From Desulfovibrio sp. (GTDB lineage: Bacteria; Desulfobacterota; Desulfovibrionia; Desulfovibrionales; Desulfovibrionaceae), in the NCBI GenBank assembly GCA_031282465.1, contig JAITDR010000085.1, forward strand, positions 1 through 6,737: a stretch of DNA of 6,737 nucleotides, given 5' to 3'. This document shows, in pieces, positions 3,912 through 6,737 of the stretch (positions are counted from its first letter, which is position 1; each line of letters starts with the position of its first letter). A model generated the notes under the pieces. The model made no database searches. It was not told the origin of the DNA and was given only the letters and a program-made list of their open reading frames with translations. The position numbers were made by a program, and so were the translations under genes.

Positions 3912-6737
3912 TTATCGGACTGTTTTAAGAATCTTTTCCAGGCGTTCCGTGACGACGTCGTATTCAATGTCGTTTATCTGCTCCTTGAGCCATCCGACCA
4001 GTTCCGCCTCATTTTCGTAGTCGAATTTTTCCAGTTCCGCCAGAAGATCATCCATCTCCCAGGTCTTGAAACGCCGGGCCGCGGAGAGCATCTTTTCGAG
4101 TATCGCCCGATCCGGCGCAGCACGCAGCGGCTTTTCTTTTCGTTCCCCGGCGGCGCGCACCGAGGCGCTCTTCAGAAATTCCTCCAACCGGGCGATCAGG
4201 GCATTCGTCGTCTTGACCAGGTCGGCATGTCCGGAGCGCACTACCCCCCACTCCTCAACCCTCGCCGCGTGTTCCAGCGCCTCCGCGCGCTTGCCGACGG
4301 CGTCCGCGCAAACGGCGTAGCTTGAGCCTTTCAGCCCGTGAACAAGGGCGGCATAGGTCTTCATCTCTTCTTCGGCGGGATTTTCCATATTCCGGACGGC
4401 AAGCTTTTCAAGCAGTTCGGGCGTATGACGGACGTAGGACTGTATGATTTTCAGGTAGGCTTCTTCACTTTCATAGCGCGCCGTCCCCGCCTTGAAGTCG
4501 ATTCCGTCCACGAGGGCGCCGTCCGCTATTCCGGGAACAGCGTCCTGCGGCGCCTCGACGCTTTCCGCAGATCTTTCCGGAGCTTCTTTGTCGTCCGGCG
4601 CTTCTGCGCTTTCTTTCTTATTCACCCACTGATTCAGGGCGGCATCCAGCTCGAAGAGGTCGATGGGTTTCGAGATGAACCCGTTGAATCCGCTTCGGAG
4701 AAACATTTCACGGCTTCCGGAAACCGCGTTGGCCGTCAAGGCCACAATCGGCACGGTACGCGCGTACTCCGTTCCGATCTCTTCCCGGATGATGCGCGTT
4801 GCTTCGACGCCGTCCATCTCCGGCATCATGTGATCCATGAAAATGATGTCGTACTTCTCCGAGTCCGGGGCGTTGTCGGAAACAGCCCGTACAATGTCGA
4901 TCGCTTCACGACCGTTGAGGACGCAGTCGATGGTCAGACCGTAAGGCATCATCAGACCTCTCGCCACAGCCAGATTCGTCATGACGTCGTCCACGACCAG
5001 AACCCTGCCCTGCGGCATATAGGCACGGATCAGGTTGCGATGGCCCATCACTCTGTCTTTCAGAAAATGTAACTTTCGCAGCTTATCCGCCGTTTCCCGG
5101 CCGATAGGGGTCTTGTCCACGATCTTCAGGCGAACCGTAACCATGAAGATGCTGCCTTGCCCGTACCGGCTTTTTACCCTGATCGTGCCGCCCATCAGGT
5201 CGACAAGATGCTTCGCGATGGACAATCCCAACCCCGTACCTTCGACATTGTAATCGGGGCGCGACTTCATTCGACTGTATTCCTTGAAGAGCTTTCCTAT
5301 TTCCTCATTTTTTATGCCCACACCCGTATCCGTCACGGTACAACGGAGGACGGCTTCATCTCCTTCACTACGACACTGAACGCGAAGAACCACGCGCCCT
5401 CTCTCTGTGTACTTGAAGGCGTTGGAGAGCAAATTGTTCAATATCTGTTTCAGCCGCAATTCGTCGCCGCGCAATCCGGCAGGTACATCGTCTTTGATTT
5501 TCAGGGCGAAGGAGATGTTTTTGGAACCGATTCTTACGATGTTGAGTTGCACGACATCGTTGATGAGGGACGAGATATCGAAATCCTTCTCTACGATCTC
5601 GAAATTGCCCGCCTCGATCTTGGAGATGTCCAAAATATCATTGACAATGGCCAGCAGGTTCGATCCCGAGATGAGTATTTTTTCGAGGTTGCTCCGTGTG
5701 TGTTCGGACAGGTTTTCCCTGAGTTCCACCTCAGAGAGTCCGATAATCGCGTTGAGCGGCGTGCGCAGTTCATGGCTCACCCTCGCGAGAAAGGCGCTTT
5801 TTGCCTGCGAGGCCGCCAAAGCTTCCGCGTGCGCCTGTATGAGGCTTTGCAGCGTCTCTCTGCGCACGATGGCGTTCGCCATCAATAAACTGCCGGATAA
5901 GAGAATGTCCTCTTCATCCTGCGTGAATGCGCGCTCTTGCAGGCAACTGCCGAAGCTGACAAACCCCCAAAATTTCTCCTCCAGAAAGACGGGGATGGAG
6001 GTCATGGACAGGATGCCCGACGGGGCAATTTGCAGGCGATCCTCGTTCGACAGACTGCTGTACAGGATTTTTACGGTTTCTTTGCGGGCGAGTCGCTCTC
6101 TCCAGCCCGCCAGGGCTTCAAGCTCGAAGTTTTCCTGCTCGAAATCAATGAGAGCAAATTGTTTGCCGACATCGCCGAGCCAGTCGGCAACGTTCCTGAA
6201 CGTATGTCTGCCGTCCGTGCCGACGTTTTTCCAAATGAAGATGCGATCGACCTCGAAGGACGAGGCCGTCATCTGCATGCATTTTTGCAGGGCCGGCTCG
6301 AAAGTTTCCTCATCCGCCGCCAGTAGTGACACAACGGCTTTATTGACGATATACATCAGCTCGCCCAGGCGCTTTGTCGTCTCGGCTGCGGACCGGGTTA
6401 CGGCGAGCGACTCCTGCTCGGCGCGGGTCAGCCTTTTGAGGAAGACGACGATGATCAACGTCATCAGCCCGTAAGCCGGCGCGAGAAGGATAAAAATGAC
6501 TTGCGACGAGTTGTTCCATGTGATTTCAATATCCGAGAGCAACTCGTTGGCCCAGATGTAGCCTATTACTTTATCTTGCCTGACAACAGGGATCATCGCG
6601 TTCATGATGTCCCCGCGGACCATTGTGCCCATCCTGACCATGGGGGTATTGTTTGCCATCACCAGGCGTCCGGGATGTTCCGGCCCGATGGAATCGCCGA
6701 CGAGGTTTCCGAGTCGGGCGGATGGTCCATAGGCGAG
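3912..6737 (-). CDS. Membrane-bound hybrid sensor histidine kinase/response regulator with Hpt domain (5' end beyond the window)
   Basis: The open frame continues through the right edge, so the true start lies outside; 941 residues are visible, numbered here from the edge. An internal GTG at 6660-6662 is not a convincing start. Residues 1-73 look like the end of an extracytoplasmic sensor domain (PMVRMGTMVRGDIMNAM, then GYIWANEL). A membrane helix follows at about 80-100, GAF-like domain at 140-293, HisKA at 309-374 with the phosphorylatable H322 in SHELRTPLNAIIG, and HATPase at 420-537 (N435, N439, DTGVGI, GTGLGL). A receiver domain (about 577-706) has D583-D584, acceptor D635, T668 and K690. 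After an EAP-rich linker comes an Hpt domain with H800 in VHGLKGSS, and finally an unassigned helical module (870-937). All phosphorelay residues are present, so a His-Asp-His relay should work and pass phosphate to a separate regulator not seen here. The ligand and the target genes are unknown. Confidence 0.93.
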   Translation of the reverse strand, partial: LAYGPSARLGNLVGDSIGPEHPGRLVMANNTPMVRMGTMVRGDIMNAMIPVVRQDKVIGYIWANELLSDIEITWNNSSQVIFILLAPAYGLMTLIIVVFLKRLTRAEQESLAVTRSAAETTKRLGELMYIVNKAVVSLLAADEETFEPALQKCMQMTASSFEVDRIFIWKNVGTDGRHTFRNVADWLGDVGKQFALIDFEQENFELEALAGWRERLARKETVKILYSSLSNEDRLQIAPSGILSMTSIPVFLEEKFWGFVSFGSCLQERAFTQDEEDILLSGSLLMANAIVRRETLQSLIQAHAEALAASQAKSAFLARVSHELRTPLNAIIGLSEVELRENLSEHTRSNLEKILISGSNLLAIVNDILDISKIEAGNFEIVEKDFDISSLINDVVQLNIVRIGSKNISFALKIKDDVPAGLRGDELRLKQILNNLLSNAFKYTERGRVVLRVQCRSEGDEAVLRCTVTDTGVGIKNEEIGKLFKEYSRMKSRPDYNVEGTGLGLSIAKHLVDLMGGTIRVKSRYGQGSIFMVTVRLKIVDKTPIGRETADKLRKLHFLKDRVMGHRNLIRAYMPQGRVLVVDDVMTNLAVARGLMMPYGLTIDCVLNGREAIDIVRAVSDNAPDSEKYDIIFMDHMMPEMDGVEATRIIREEIGTEYARTVPIVALTANAVSGSREMFLRSGFNGFISKPIDLFELDAALNQWVNKKESAEAPDDKEAPERSAESVEAPQDAVPGIADGALVDGIDFKAGTARYESEEAYLKIIQSYVRHTPELLEKLAVRNMENPAEEEMKTYAALVHGLKGSSYAVCADAVGKRAEALEHAARVEEWGVVRSGHADLVKTTNALIARLEEFLKSASVRAAGERKEKPLRAAPDRAILEKMLSAARRFKTWEMDDLLAELEKFDYENEAELVGWLKEQINDIEYDVVTERLEKILKTVR

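Noticed and set aside
5407..6474. A 355-codon plus-strand open frame opposite the kinase
   Set aside because: Ser/Arg/Leu-rich composition typical of the complement of a coding strand; the kinase domains on the other strand are intact.

Overview
The window is a stretch of a GC-rich Gram-negative chromosome with every supportable gene on the minus strand. The lipobox lipoprotein, the undecaprenyl-phosphate sugar transferase and the style of the hybrid kinase fit a proteobacterium-type organism. The kinase N-terminus and the repeat-laden intergenic DNA remind me of Desulfovibrio and its relatives. That placement is from memory and not proven by the sequence.

Layout in the direction of transcription (right to left): (1) 3912-6737, a large membrane-bound hybrid histidine kinase cut by the right window edge (sensor tail, membrane helix, GAF, HisKA, HATPase, REC, Hpt, extra C-terminal helical module). 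(2) 3662-3911, a 250-base intergenic region with two strong hairpins and a good sigma-70-type promoter (TTGACA, 18-base spacer, AAAAAT). (3) 3311-3661, a small YecR-like lipoprotein. (4) 3232-3310, a structured 79-base gap. (5) 1984-3231, a GT4-family glycosyltransferase. (6) 501-1949, a polyprenyl-phosphate sugar phosphotransferase (GTG start), 34 bases downstream of the glycosyltransferase. (7) 96-500, about 400 bases without a gene, holding a composite inverted-repeat element and GC-rich hairpins. (8) 1-95, the first 31 codons of a further gene with a near-ideal Shine-Dalgarno site.

The lipoprotein, glycosyltransferase and sugar transferase look like one transcription unit driven from the promoter near 3740. 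The sugar transferase should load the first sugar phosphate onto the lipid carrier at the inner membrane, and the glycosyltransferase should add a later sugar. Together they indicate exopolysaccharide, capsule or O-antigen-type glycan synthesis. The kinase may or may not regulate this unit; adjacency is the only evidence.

I found no convincing novel system. The most unusual items are the composite repeat at 231-360, Pro/Gly/Ala-rich insertions in both glycan enzymes, mutually exclusive hairpins ahead of the glycosyltransferase, the unassigned C-terminal module of the kinase, and the lipoprotein's position at the head of a glycan operon.
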